From Nitrospirota bacterium (GTDB taxonomy: Bacteria; UBA2233), in NCBI GenBank assembly GCA_011620345.1, contig WOZJ01000041.1, positions 1 through 43,964 on the forward strand: a stretch of DNA of 43,964 nt, in the 5' to 3' direction. Under the pieces are notes generated by a model that saw only the letters and a list, made by a program, of their open reading frames with translations, ran no database searches and had not been told where the DNA came from. Positions within the stretch are counted from its first letter, which is position 1. Each line of letters begins with the position of its first letter. Both the position numbers and the translations under genes were made by a program. This document shows positions 14,696 to 24,639 of this stretch, in pieces.

Positions 14696-15844
14696 CTACC
14701 AACGCTTGAGGCCTGCCAGGCCGCCAAACTCTTTCATGAGGCTTTCGCCTTGCTCGCCTTGGAAAAATTCGAGGCCAGCGCCGTAAGATTGCGCCAACTC
14801 GACGACGATGTTTTTAAAGTCTTCCTTGAGAATGTCTCCAGGGCATGATTGTTCGGCGAGTTCTAGGCTTGGAAGAGCTAGCCTAGAGTCTTCGCAAACG
14901 AATACGTCTCTGGACAACTTCCAAGGAACGGCAAGCAGATAGATCCGCCCTTCTTGAAGGGCTTCGAGCGTTTGCTCGAACCCCCAGACCCCTTCTTCGC
15001 GTATCTTCTCGAGCAGAGCGGCTTCTTCTTTCCTCTCGATCGAGACGATCTCTTCTCGGATTGCGTGGAGGATCTCGCCCGGGGTTGCCTCTAGGTTGGA
15101 CAAGGATGTGGCATGGAAGATGACACGCTGCTGAAGCCCTTTGGGTAGGTAGGATTCAAAAAGGGCTATTTCCTCGTGTGTGCCTATGAGAATGAGCCTT
15201 TCGATGCCCTTTTCCTGGATTGTACGCTCTAGGAGCGTCGCGGCCTGCTTGTAGAAACGAATGAGCCACATAAGCATCCGCCTGTCGAACAGGTCTTTCC
15301 CGGAGCCCCCTCTTCCTGCCCTTCCAATCATGGAAGGAGGCTTGGCTTCGGTATACCGGCACCAATCTTCGCGGTTGATCGTCAGGAACGCTTCCTGGAT
15401 TTCCTCTATTTCCATCATGTTGACTTCGAGAAACCGCCAGCGCTCTTGGCTGAGGACAATAACCCCGTAGCGCTTGTATTCATCAAGGGCGAGTAAAAGG
15501 GGCAGGACATAGGGCTTACCAAGCCGTGCTTCGAGCCTTCCATGCGCGAGGTCAACGATCGGAAGGTCAACCTGAAAATCGAAATAGGCAAACAGTTCGT
15601 CTGCAACGAACATTGCACGAGTTTTTTTAAAAGGCAAAGCGTGATCAAGGCATTCAAGGGCCTTTTTGGCGTAGGGTTCTTGAACCCCCATTGCCTTGAG
15701 CGTTTGCTTGGCTCTTAGCAGGTAGGCCTTGCCTGCGTTCTCGGGCTTGGATGGGTCTAGGTCGGCGTACAAAGAAAGGACAGGCCCTTTGTCGTATGGG
15801 GCGACAATGTCACGAATACGACTAATGTCCTCGGATGAGATCAC
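14696..15844 (-). CDS. Bacterial eRF1-like (baeRF) family protein
   Basis: 382 aa, cytosolic. The N-terminus ISRIRDIV followed by GPVLSLYADLDPS (about 20-32), the middle part with VIVLSQERWRFLEV, and the C-terminal half with IERLILIGTHEEIALFESYL and LLAVPWKLSRDVFVC match the three-domain baeRF families related to archaeo-eukaryotic release factor 1. These are proposed to act in ribosome rescue or hibernation, but their biochemistry is largely unknown. GTG 15844 has AGGAGG at proper spacing. Convergent with the lipoprotein gene (12-base gap) and downstream of the membrane protein gene on the same strand. Confidence 0.72.
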   Translation of the reverse strand: MISSEDISRIRDIVAPYDKGPVLSLYADLDPSKPENAGKAYLLRAKQTLKAMGVQEPYAKKALECLDHALPFKKTRAMFVADELFAYFDFQVDLPIVDLAHGRLEARLGKPYVLPLLLALDEYKRYGVIVLSQERWRFLEVNMMEIEEIQEAFLTINREDWCRYTEAKPPSMIGRAGRGGSGKDLFDRRMLMWLIRFYKQAATLLERTIQEKGIERLILIGTHEEIALFESYLPKGLQQRVIFHATSLSNLEATPGEILHAIREEIVSIERKEEAALLEKIREEGVWGFEQTLEALQEGRIYLLAVPWKLSRDVFVCEDSRLALPSLELAEQSCPGDILKEDFKNIVVELAQSYGAGLEFFQGEQGESLMKEFGGLAGLKRW

Positions 15845-15883
15845 CTTTGTCCTCCTGCTGATTCCATATTGAGACGCGAACCA

Positions 15884-16579
15884 TCAACCCTGCTGCAAGG
15901 CTTTAAGGCCTACGAGAACGCCGAGAATAACGCCAAAACAAACCACAAGTGCAAGTGAAGCTTTCTTTCTGGGAAGGCCGTGGACTTCGAGAAGAATGTT
16001 ACGAAGCGAGCCTAAAAATGCAACCAGGACCAACGCAAAGTAGGCCAATTGAGAGAGCTGCATGATGGAACCCGCGGGGCTCAACGGCAACATCGCAAGA
16101 AGAAAGGGATCCTTGTTGGCTCCAAGCAGGGCAAGCCCGAGATCCATCGGAAGAACGAGGACGAACAGCTTGGAGGCTGCGTATAACACGGCCTTCAGCG
16201 TCATCAACAGGCTTCCTGCGCCGAAGAAAAGCCGTTGGGGTATGAAAAAAAGCAAGTACGCCAAGATTGCGAATGGAACGAGAAACATAAAAGGGGATAT
16301 CGCAACGCTCATAAGGAGCGACCCTATAGGAATCTGCGGCCTGGAGGCCAATGTATGGATTGTGTTAAAAACGACGAGCGTTGCGTAGAAAAACAACACT
16401 GCGTCCAAAAGGAAGCCTGCTGGTGCTAGACGCTTAAAGAACGAATTTTCGGCTAAAAGAAGCTCTTCATGGGCCCGGATGAACTCCTCGATAAACGCCT
16501 CTTTTCGAGCGTCCGAAGCCTTTTCTTGAGGGTCTTCGCCAACTTCTTGTTCTTCAGGAGCTTGAGGGTTTTCTTCCAT
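15884..16579 (-). CDS. Polytopic membrane protein, probably Yip1-domain family
   Basis: 231 aa. The acidic N-terminal 25 residues are followed by FIRAHEELLLAENSFFKRLAP and about five hydrophobic spans (about 52-75, 85-112, 120-150, 170-192, 205-225). The pattern of a short cytosolic N-terminus and five spans resembles bacterial Yip1/YIPF proteins, but I see no diagnostic motif. ATG 16579 with AAAGGGAC upstream. It probably forms an operon with the baeRF gene 40 bases downstream, from a TTGACA promoter at 16620-16649. Confidence 0.55.
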   Translation of the reverse strand: MEENPQAPEEQEVGEDPQEKASDARKEAFIEEFIRAHEELLLAENSFFKRLAPAGFLLDAVLFFYATLVVFNTIHTLASRPQIPIGSLLMSVAISPFMFLVPFAILAYLLFFIPQRLFFGAGSLLMTLKAVLYAASKLFVLVLPMDLGLALLGANKDPFLLAMLPLSPAGSIMQLSQLAYFALVLVAFLGSLRNILLEVHGLPRKKASLALVVCFGVILGVLVGLKALQQG

Positions 16580-16619
16580 GTCCCTTTCCCAGCTTGTTGT
16601 CCTTCAAACGCCTACGCTT

Positions 16620-16649
16620 TATCTAAGTCTTTGGATGCCCCCTTGTCAA
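16620..16649 (-). promoter_or_regulatory. Promoter of the Yip1-like/baeRF unit
   Basis: TTGACA (16644-16649), an 18-base spacer and TAGATA (16620-16625), 41 bases before the start codon and just downstream of the groESL terminator. Confidence 0.6.
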
Positions 16650-16658
16650 GCTGCTCCA

Positions 16659-16692
16659 ATAAAAAAACCCCGCCGGGAAATCCCGGCGGGGT
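16659..16692 (-). terminator. Rho-independent terminator of groESL
   Basis: Perfect 12-bp stem ACCCCGCCGGGA/TCCCGGCGGGGT with a two-base loop, followed by a T run in minus-strand reading, 23 bases after the groEL stop. Confidence 0.92.
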
Positions 16693-16714
16693 ATGGCTGA
16701 AGGCTGAAGGCGGC

Positions 16715-18687
<1,973 letters not shown>

Positions 18688-18765
18688 AGCAACCTCCCAT
18701 TTTTGGTTGATTAATAGGGTCAAAGGACGAACATGGCCGTTATGGCCGAGAAAAAACATATACAC

Positions 18766-18792
18766 TTGGCACTCATGGATTGTCAGTGCCAA
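18766..18792 (-). promoter_or_regulatory. CIRCE operator (HrcA binding site), variant
   Basis: Inverted repeat TTGGCACTC-N9-CAGTGCCAA, differing slightly from the TTAGCACTC-N9-GAGTGCTAA consensus. It sits about 12 bases downstream of the -10 box, the usual place in groESL operons, and implies HrcA repression. Confidence 0.88.
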
Positions 18793-18803
18793 AACCTACA
18801 TGA

Positions 18804-18832
18804 AATACTAATCCTTTTTTTGGGCTTGTCAA
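18804..18832 (-). promoter_or_regulatory. groESL promoter
   Basis: TTGACA (18827-18832), a 17-base spacer and AGTATT (18804-18809; GTATTT with an 18-base spacer), directly upstream of the CIRCE element. Confidence 0.65.
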
Positions 18833-18858
18833 GGGCAGGGATTTTCCATGCGGAGGAT

Positions 18859-18892
18859 AAAAAAAAGACCCCAGGGGGTCCCTGGGGTCTTT
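18859..18892 (-). terminator. Terminator of the small secreted protein gene
   Basis: In minus-strand reading: AAGACCCCAGGG, loop, CCCTGGGGTCTT, then a run of eight T. It lies 16 bases after the stop codon. Confidence 0.9.
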
Positions 18893-18908
18893 TAAGCCAG
18901 GAAAGCGC

Positions 18909-19163
18909 CTAAGAAGCGCGCTTAGAAAAAGCGTCAGAAAACTCGTCTCCGATGTCCTCGAACTCAGACCCGAGATCATCGCCGAGATCCTGGAAGGAAT
19001 CGGAAATGTTTCCGTTATCACCGTTATCACCGTTACTGCCGAGGAGATCCTCGAGCATGCCGGAGATGGAATCAACCAGATCCTGGGCGTGTGCAGGCGT
19101 TGTCTGAAGCGGAAGAAACGCCAACGCGCCTACCATGGCAAGTAAAAATGTGACTTTACGCAT
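18909..19163 (-). CDS. Small secreted acidic protein, unknown function
   Basis: 84 aa. Sec signal peptide MRKVTFLLAMVGALAFLPLQ with likely cleavage after AHA (residue about 26). The mature part, about 58 residues, is strongly acidic and low-complexity, with GSNGDNGDNGN (about 43-53) and repeated Asp/Glu-Asp-Leu/Phe-Gly units. A 9-base tandem repeat encodes the GDN stretch. Own promoter (19224-19252) and terminator, so it is a monocistronic, probably abundant periplasmic or exported protein. I do not recognise a family; metal or cation binding would suit the composition. Confidence 0.75.
   Translation of the reverse strand: MRKVTFLLAMVGALAFLPLQTTPAHAQDLVDSISGMLEDLLGSNGDNGDNGNISDSFQDLGDDLGSEFEDIGDEFSDAFSKRAS
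19012..19038 (-). repeat. Nine-base tandem repeat inside the small secreted protein gene
   Basis: Two exact copies of ccgttatca followed by a third imperfect copy (plus-strand reading). It encodes the Asp-Asn-Gly repeats of the protein and could change copy number by slippage. Confidence 0.7.
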
Positions 19164-19223
19164 CGAACAGCCTCCTTTGATTGATTTAATTTAATTTAGC
19201 TTAAACTATTACCATGTGACTTT

Positions 19224-19252
19224 AAGGTAAAACATCCTGCGAAGCTTGTCAA
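19224..19252 (-). promoter_or_regulatory. Strong sigma70-type promoter of the small secreted protein gene
   Basis: Consensus TTGACA (19247-19252), a 17-base spacer and TACCTT (19224-19229), about 60 bases upstream of the start codon, with an AT-rich leader. Confidence 0.75.
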
Positions 19253-19670
19253 GAGATAGGACCTAAGAACGCCTATTTCTTGCCACCCTCTTTCTCCCAT
19301 CACGGCCGCCTTAGCCTAAAGAAAAAGATCCGCAATCCCCTTGTCGGTGGCTTCATGCTGTTCGTCATAGCCCCGTCCTTACCTTCCGACATCCTCGAGA
19401 CTCTGCGATGCGCTCCTTTTTGATCGGCTTCACCATTCAAGTCGGTGAAAATGCCGTCAAGGAGTTCGGCTATCATGATTGTTGGTTAACCGTAGGCCCT
19501 GGACAGGTTTGGTTTGCTATTGCCCTAAAGTCTTCGATAAAGAGCGCAAAGACCATAACACAACAAAAATTGGTAAGATATTTTTTAGCGAGCGCAAAAG
19601 GGCAGGCTGGATTTTTTCTGTATTCGGATTACAATATAAATTCACGAAAAAGGAGCAGAACAGCAAAGCC
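19253..19670. other. Gene-free region upstream of aroF
   Basis: About 420 bases between divergent promoters. Open frames of 58-88 codons exist on both strands but lack convincing ribosome binding sites or recognisable protein features. The last 100 bases are AT-rich and probably hold the aroF promoter; no convincing hexamer pair could be chosen. Confidence 0.4.
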
Positions 19671-20690
19671 ATGATCATTGTCATGAAACCGCATGCGACA
19701 AAAAACGAGATTCAAGCCTTAATCCAGCGCATTGAAGAGCTGGGCTATACGGCCCATCCTATTCACGGGGTCGAACGTACGGTGGTCGGCGCGATAGGGG
19801 ATGAGCGTGGCAAGATGGAGCTCCAGGCACTAGAGACAATGGCCGGGGTGGACCGTGTCGTTCCCATCCTCGAGCCGTACAAGCTTGCCTCCATGGCTGC
19901 CTACGAAAAAACCTCCGAGATTCCTCTAGGCAGTGGGGTCGTGATTGGCGGGCAGAAGATTGTTGTCATCGCAGGCCCTTGCTCGGTCGAAGGAGAAGAC
20001 CAGGTGATTGAAACCGCGAGAATCGTGAAGGAGGCGGGGGCGACCGTTTTGAGGGGCGGTGCGTTTAAACCAAGGAGCAGCCCTTACAGCTTTCAGGGGA
20101 TGGAGCGCGACGGTCTCAGGCTTCTCAAGCAGGCAGGCGAATCCTTTGGCATGCCGGTCATTACGGAAGTCATGGCCGCCGAAGATGTCGCGTTGGTTGC
20201 AGAGTACGCGGACATCGTCCAGATCGGGGCACGCAACGCCCAGAATTTTTCGCTCTTGAAGCGAATTGGACGTATTCAAAAGCCGGTCTTGCTCAAACGA
20301 GGGCTTTCCATGACGATTGAGGAGTTACTCATGAGCGCCGAGTATATCCTCTCGCACGGCAACCCTAACGTCATCCTCTGCGAGCGCGGCATCCGAACGT
20401 TTGAGACGGCAACCCGTAATACTCTCGATTTGAGCGCCGTGCCTGTCCTGAAAGGCAGGACTCATTTGCCCGTTGTCGTGGATCCCAGCCATGGAACGGG
20501 GTATTGGAAGTACGTTGCGCCCATGGGGTTTGGCGCAATCGCCGTCGGGGCGGATGGGCTGATGATCGAGGTTCACCCACACCCCAAAGAGGCGTTGAGC
20601 GATGGGCCGCAATCGCTTAAACCCCAGACGTTCGCGAGGTTTATGAAAATGCTCGCACCTTTTGCCCAAGCGGTAAACCGTACGCTTTAA
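19671..20690 (+). CDS. aroF: 3-deoxy-7-phosphoheptulonate (DAHP) synthase, type I beta
   Basis: About 339 aa, cytosolic. Condenses PEP and erythrose-4-phosphate, the first step of the shikimate pathway. Residues 1-70 are a ferredoxin-like regulatory domain ([19 protein letters not shown]...). The TIM barrel then shows [11 protein letters not shown] (about 101-111), [15 protein letters not shown] (about 127-141), [31 protein letters not shown] and [14 protein letters not shown] 19671 matches the family; the frame extends upstream to 19479 without similarity. The AGGAG is 15 bases away, so ATG 19683 is an alternative start. Confidence 0.95.
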   Translation: MIIVMKPHATKNEIQALIQRIEELGYTAHPIHGVERTVVGAIGDERGKMELQALETMAGVDRVVPILEPYKLASMAAYEKTSEIPLGSGVVIGGQKIVVIAGPCSVEGEDQVIETARIVKEAGATVLRGGAFKPRSSPYSFQGMERDGLRLLKQAGESFGMPVITEVMAAEDVALVAEYADIVQIGARNAQNFSLLKRIGRIQKPVLLKRGLSMTIEELLMSAEYILSHGNPNVILCERGIRTFETATRNTLDLSAVPVLKGRTHLPVVVDPSHGTGYWKYVAPMGFGAIAVGADGLMIEVHPHPKEALSDGPQSLKPQTFARFMKMLAPFAQAVNRTL

Positions 20691-20726
20691 ATCAAGCGCC
20701 AAGCTGCAAAGAGGCCTTAGCAAACC

Positions 20727-21416
20727 ATGGGTAGTTCTTTGAATGTCCTTGGTATGGTGGCCCATCTAGGCCCCATAGGAAAGGCTATCCTCATCTTGTT
20801 GCTCGCTCTTTCGGTAGCCTCCGTGGCGATCATGCTCCAAAAGGGGCTGATGTTTCGGAAGGCCCGAAGGAACAACGAGCAGTTTATGGAAACCTTCTGG
20901 ACGGCTCAGTCGCTCTCTAGGGTGTTCGAGCGTGCAAAGCGCTACGAATTCTCCCCAAACGCCAGCCTGTTCTCCAACGCCTACCGCGAGTTTGGGCGAG
21001 CCGAAAGGCTGCGCTATACCAGCCCGCAGGACGCGCTTGTCCATATCGAGCGTGTCCTTAGGAAGGGCATTTTCCGCGAAACGGGCCTGCTTGAGCGCTA
21101 TCTGCCGCTTTTGGGGACTATCGGGTCGGTAAGCCCGTTCATCGGTCTTTTTGGGACCGTATGGGGGATTATGAACGCCTTCCATGCCATAGGGCTTAAA
21201 GGAACGGCAGACCTTACTACTGTCGCCCCGGGTATTGCCGAAGCGCTCATCAACACGGCGGCGGGCCTTTTTGTGGCGATCCCATCCGTCATCGCCTATA
21301 ACCTGTTCGTCCGTAGGGCAAGGGCGTTGGTGTCCGATATGGAAGGCTTTGCCTTGGATTTCCTCAACCTTTACCAGCGCCAGCTCCTGACGCTCAAACC
21401 GCAGGAAACCCCGTAA
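20727..21416 (+). CDS. tolQ: Tol-Pal proton channel protein TolQ
   Basis: 229 aa, inner membrane, three spans (about 14-36, 129-152, 172-195) of the MotA/TolQ/ExbB family. With TolR it couples the proton motive force to TolA during outer-membrane constriction. Seen: SVSPFIGLFGTVWGIMNAFH (about 132-151), VAPGIAEALINTAAGLFVAIP (about 168-188) and YNLFVRR. Starts the tol cluster 36 bases after aroF. ATG 20727 with GAGG about ten bases upstream. Confidence 0.92.
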   Translation: MGSSLNVLGMVAHLGPIGKAILILLLALSVASVAIMLQKGLMFRKARRNNEQFMETFWTAQSLSRVFERAKRYEFSPNASLFSNAYREFGRAERLRYTSPQDALVHIERVLRKGIFRETGLLERYLPLLGTIGSVSPFIGLFGTVWGIMNAFHAIGLKGTADLTTVAPGIAEALINTAAGLFVAIPSVIAYNLFVRRARALVSDMEGFALDFLNLYQRQLLTLKPQETP

Positions 21417-21444
21417 CCTCGACCCTGCAAAAGGAGTAGGAACT

Positions 21445-21867
21445 ATGGCGTTTGGAGTAGGAGGCGGCGGCCTTTCGAACGGAGATCCGATCTCGGACAT
21501 CAACATTACGCCCCTCGTGGACGTCATGCTGGTATTGCTGATCGTCTTCATGGTTACAGCGCCGATGATGATCCAAGGCGTGGATGTGAACCTGCCAAGA
21601 GTCACTACGGCCCCCCTGAAGCCCTCTGAAGACCTTTTGACCGTTCGAGTCGAAAAGGGCGGGACGGTTTGGGTGGACAAGCGGCGAACGGATATGGATG
21701 AACTTGCCCAAGTGATGGAAAAGGTGCTTGCGGCACGGGCCATCAAAGATGTGCTGCTTGCCGCCGATCGGGACCTCCCTTACGAAACGGTGATGAAGGC
21801 CATTTCGAGGCTCAAAAAGGCGGGAGTGAACCGGATCGGCATGATGACTCAACCCGAGGGTACATAG
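21445..21867 (+). CDS. tolR: Tol-Pal channel protein TolR (ExbD/TolR family)
   Basis: 140 aa with a single N-terminal membrane span (about 25-45). The span carries the conserved Asp in DINITPLVDVMLVLLIVFMV, the proton-pathway residue. The periplasmic domain contains LLTVRVEKGGTVWVD and LLAADRDLPYETVMKAI. The cytosolic start is Gly-rich. Good AAGGAG ribosome binding site; 28 bases after tolQ. Confidence 0.93.
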   Translation: MAFGVGGGGLSNGDPISDINITPLVDVMLVLLIVFMVTAPMMIQGVDVNLPRVTTAPLKPSEDLLTVRVEKGGTVWVDKRRTDMDELAQVMEKVLAARAIKDVLLAADRDLPYETVMKAISRLKKAGVNRIGMMTQPEGT

Positions 21868-21876
21868 AGCTACGCC

Positions 21877-22734
21877 ATGCGCGAGCCTTCCATTGGTCCG
21901 ATGATGGCCGTATCGGGCCTTGTTCACTTTACTTTCCTTGCGCTTGTGTTATATTTGTTCTCGTTTGAAACGAACAGGACATTCGTTGCGCCCTACGTGC
22001 AAGTCGAGCTTGTAGGGCCGGGTATTCGAGGGGAAAATCGCAGTGCTAAGCCTACATCTCCGCTTGTCGTGCCGCCTAAACCGAAAGAGCCTCCAAAAGT
22101 AGAGGCCAAGAGGCCAGCCGAGCCCTTAGAGGCGCTCAAACCCAAACCCAAGCAAGAGGCCGTTCCAAAGGATAGTATGCTGTTGCCAGACAAGCTACAA
22201 AAGGCGAAACCAAAGGCCAAGGTTGTGCCCGAAAAGCCAAAGCGGGAAAAACCATTAAGGCGGCCCATTCGGCCTGCTCCAAAAATAGAGCCCAAATCCA
22301 AAGAAAGGCAGGAAGAATCGCTCGATCCGAAGCTTGAGAGTGCGATCGAGCGCATCCGCCAACGGCTGGCCCAACAAAGCTCTTCCGGGGGCGTCCCATA
22401 CGGGGCGTTCGTTCCAGGATCTCAGACGGGGCAGCCCGTCGATGTTCGCCTTGCCAGGTACATTTCAGAGGTGTGGCAGCGGTTGATGTTGAGTTTTCGC
22501 CTGCCCCCGATGCTTGGGGAAACCAAGGGGCTAGAGGCTATTGCCGTGGTAAGGATCGGACGGAGCGGCGAGGCATTGGCCGTTTCCATGGAGAAGGGCT
22601 CTGGCATCCCTGTATTCGATGAGGCCGTAATTAGGGCGATCAAGGAGAGTGCTCCGTTTCCTCCTCTGCCCGAAGCCATAGAGGGTTCTTTCTTTGAGCT
22701 TGGAATCCGCTTTCGACCGGAGGATATGGGATGA
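21877..22734 (+). CDS. tolA: TolA/TonB-type energy transducer
   Basis: 285 aa. One inner-membrane span (about 10-30), then a long Pro/Lys/Glu-rich periplasmic linker (about 50-155, with many KPK and EPP units) and a C-terminal TonB/TolA-like domain (about 190-282) with AVVRIGRSGEALAVSMEKGS and FDEAVIRAIKESAPFPPLP. Links TolQR to TolB and Pal across the periplasm. Nine bases after tolR; its stop overlaps the tolB start as ATGA. Confidence 0.88.
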   Translation: MREPSIGPMMAVSGLVHFTFLALVLYLFSFETNRTFVAPYVQVELVGPGIRGENRSAKPTSPLVVPPKPKEPPKVEAKRPAEPLEALKPKPKQEAVPKDSMLLPDKLQKAKPKAKVVPEKPKREKPLRRPIRPAPKIEPKSKERQEESLDPKLESAIERIRQRLAQQSSSGGVPYGAFVPGSQTGQPVDVRLARYISEVWQRLMLSFRLPPMLGETKGLEAIAVVRIGRSGEALAVSMEKGSGIPVFDEAVIRAIKESAPFPPLPEAIEGSFFELGIRFRPEDMG

Positions 22735-24038
22735 AACGCCTTCTAGCCCTTTTTTCAGTTTGGATTGTTGGGTTGTCGGCCCTTACTGAGGCCAAGGCGA
22801 GGGTTTACATCGACGTCACTTCGCAAAACATCCGTAAGCTGAACATCGCCATCCCTGATTTCCTCCGCCTTTTGGGGCCAAAGGACGCGCATGTCTCGCT
22901 TAACCGTCAAATTTACGAAGCCCTTGCCTTTGATCTTGGAATGAGCGGATACTGCAATGTGCAAGACAAGGATACCTACATCGAAAAATCTTCCAACCTT
23001 ACCGGGCTTCAGGATACGAACCTGGAAGATTGGCGGCTGATAGGGACAGAGATGCTTGTTCGTGGCGGACTTAGGCTTACTTCGAGCATGTTTGAAGCCG
23101 AGGTGCGCCTAATTGATATTTCTCGGGGGGAAGCTGTCCTATCCAAAAGCTACCGGGGCAGTCAAAGTCAAGTTCGCTGGGTCGCCCACTTGATGGCCAA
23201 CGATATTCTTGAGCGGTTGACCGGGGAAAGGGGGGCATTCGATTATCAGCTCGTCTTTTCCAGAAGGCCCACGCCTCGAACGAAAGAGGTGTACATGATG
23301 GACGTCGACGGAGCGGGTGCGGTTGCCTTGACTCGGAATGGGTCACTCAACCTCTTTCCCGCCGTATCTCCGGATGGGACAAGGATTGCCTACACCTCCT
23401 ACAGGCATGACAACCCAGACTTGTACCTCATGAGCTTGGCCAAAGGGACGCTTGTACGCATCCTTTCGCATCCAGGCCTAAACACGACCCCGGCGTTCTA
23501 TCCGGACGGAAGGCGCTTGGTTGTGGCGTTGACCAAAGACGGAAACGCCGAGCTCTACGAGGCCGATTTGGCTGGTAGGCTCTTAAGGAGGCTTACGCAT
23601 AGCTTCGGGGAGGACATCTCGCCCACCGTTTCCCCGGATGGGGGAAAGGTCGTGTTTGTTTCAGACCGAGCCGGAGGGTTGGGTCTGTACGAGTTGAACC
23701 TTGAAACCCTAGAAACCAGAAGGCTTGTTCCCGACATGTCTTACTGTACAGATCCGAGCTATTCTCCAAAGGGCGACCGGATCGTTTTTTCGGCAAGGCA
23801 AGGCGGTACGTTTGACATCTACAGCGTCCAAGCGAACGGAGGAGGGCTTTTGAGGCATACGTTTGGGGAAGGAAGAAATGAGCATCCAGCCGTTTCTCCC
23901 GACGGGCGTCTTGTTGCGTTCGACTCTACCCGCGACGGCGTGAGGCAGATTTATCTACTCAACCTCAAGACGGGAGACGTAATGAGAGTGAGTAGATCAC
24001 GAAACGAAGAATCTCAGCCTGCATGGAGAAAGCGCTAA
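22731..24038 (+). CDS. tolB: Tol-Pal system beta-propeller protein TolB
   Basis: 435 aa, periplasmic. Signal peptide of about 23 residues, an N-terminal alpha/beta domain (about 25-170), then a six-bladed propeller with repeated FPAVSPDGTRIAYTSYR, ISPTVSPDGGKVVFVSDR, PSYSPKGDRIVFSAR and HPAVSPDGRLVAFDSTR. Binds Pal and TolA. GGAGG precedes ATG 22731; four-base overlap with tolA. Confidence 0.96.
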   Translation: MKRLLALFSVWIVGLSALTEAKARVYIDVTSQNIRKLNIAIPDFLRLLGPKDAHVSLNRQIYEALAFDLGMSGYCNVQDKDTYIEKSSNLTGLQDTNLEDWRLIGTEMLVRGGLRLTSSMFEAEVRLIDISRGEAVLSKSYRGSQSQVRWVAHLMANDILERLTGERGAFDYQLVFSRRPTPRTKEVYMMDVDGAGAVALTRNGSLNLFPAVSPDGTRIAYTSYRHDNPDLYLMSLAKGTLVRILSHPGLNTTPAFYPDGRRLVVALTKDGNAELYEADLAGRLLRRLTHSFGEDISPTVSPDGGKVVFVSDRAGGLGLYELNLETLETRRLVPDMSYCTDPSYSPKGDRIVFSARQGGTFDIYSVQANGGGLLRHTFGEGRNEHPAVSPDGRLVAFDSTRDGVRQIYLLNLKTGDVMRVSRSRNEESQPAWRKR

Positions 24039-24065
24039 ATCCTAAAAAGAAAGGGGGTGATAGAC

Positions 24066-24575
24066 ATGTTGAAGCGTTTATTTTTAGCCACTCTGGTCCT
24101 CATGATGGGCGTTGCCCTTGTTAATCAGGAAGGCTGTTCCAGGAAGCCCAAAGGGGCAGAAGAGGAAATGGTGGGCGTCGAAAAGGGCCGTAAGGTCCGA
24201 AGGCGTCCTATTGGTGAAGACGAGTACGCAAGGAGGGGGGTGTCTCCCCTGCAAACGGTGTACTTCGATTTCGACAGGGCCGACATCCGGCCTGAGATGC
24301 GTACCGTTCTCCAAAGGAACGCCGAATGGTTGCGGCGACATCCACGCGTGAAGATGTCCATTGAGGGCAATTGCGACGAGCGGGGTACGGAAGAGTACAA
24401 CATGGCGCTCGGGCAAAGGCGGGCAGAGGCCGTCAAGAGCTATCTCGTGAGCCTTGGGATCCCATCAAACCGGCTTTCCACGATTAGTTACGGGGAAGAA
24501 CGACCGGCAGATCCGGGTCACGGCGAGGCGGCTTGGGCCAAAAACCGCAGGGCCGATTTCTCCATCGTTCGGTAG
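24066..24575 (+). CDS. pal: Peptidoglycan-associated lipoprotein Pal
   Basis: 169 aa. N-terminal signal MLKRLFLATLVLMMGVAL ending at the likely lipidated Cys in NQEGC (about residue 24). The residues before Cys (Gln-Glu-Gly) are unusual for a lipobox. The OmpA-like domain shows VYFDFDRADIRPEM (about 67-80), IEGNCDERGTEEYNMALGQRRA (about 99-120) and RRADFSIV at the end, with the Asp and Arg that bind meso-DAP. ATG 24066 is chosen over GTG 24057 because AAGGGGG lies eight bases upstream. Confidence 0.93.
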   Translation: MLKRLFLATLVLMMGVALVNQEGCSRKPKGAEEEMVGVEKGRKVRRRPIGEDEYARRGVSPLQTVYFDFDRADIRPEMRTVLQRNAEWLRRHPRVKMSIEGNCDERGTEEYNMALGQRRAEAVKSYLVSLGIPSNRLSTISYGEERPADPGHGEAAWAKNRRADFSIVR

Positions 24576-24580
24576 GAATT

Positions 24581-24610
24581 CACCCGCCTGGGGATTTGCC
24601 CAGGCGGGTG
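24581..24610 (+). terminator. Perfect hairpin between pal and cpoB
   Basis: CACCCGCCTGGG, a six-base loop, CCCAGGCGGGTG: a 12-bp perfect stem without a T run. Likely an RNA stabiliser or partial attenuator rather than a full terminator, since cpoB follows 29 bases later. Confidence 0.6.
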
Positions 24611-24639
24611 ATGCCCTTGAAACCATGGAAGGAGATGGT

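Noticed and set aside
18766-18786. CTGACA-N18-TATATG as the groESL promoter inside the CIRCE element
   Set aside because: The TTGACA box at 18827-18832 places CIRCE at the start of the transcript, the standard arrangement.
19408-19674. 88-aa ORF upstream of aroF
   Set aside because: No ribosome binding site, no recognised motif, and it overlaps the probable aroF promoter region.
24581-24610. Full Rho-independent terminator ending the tol operon after pal
   Set aside because: The stem is perfect but no T run follows, and cpoB continues in the same direction 29 bases later.
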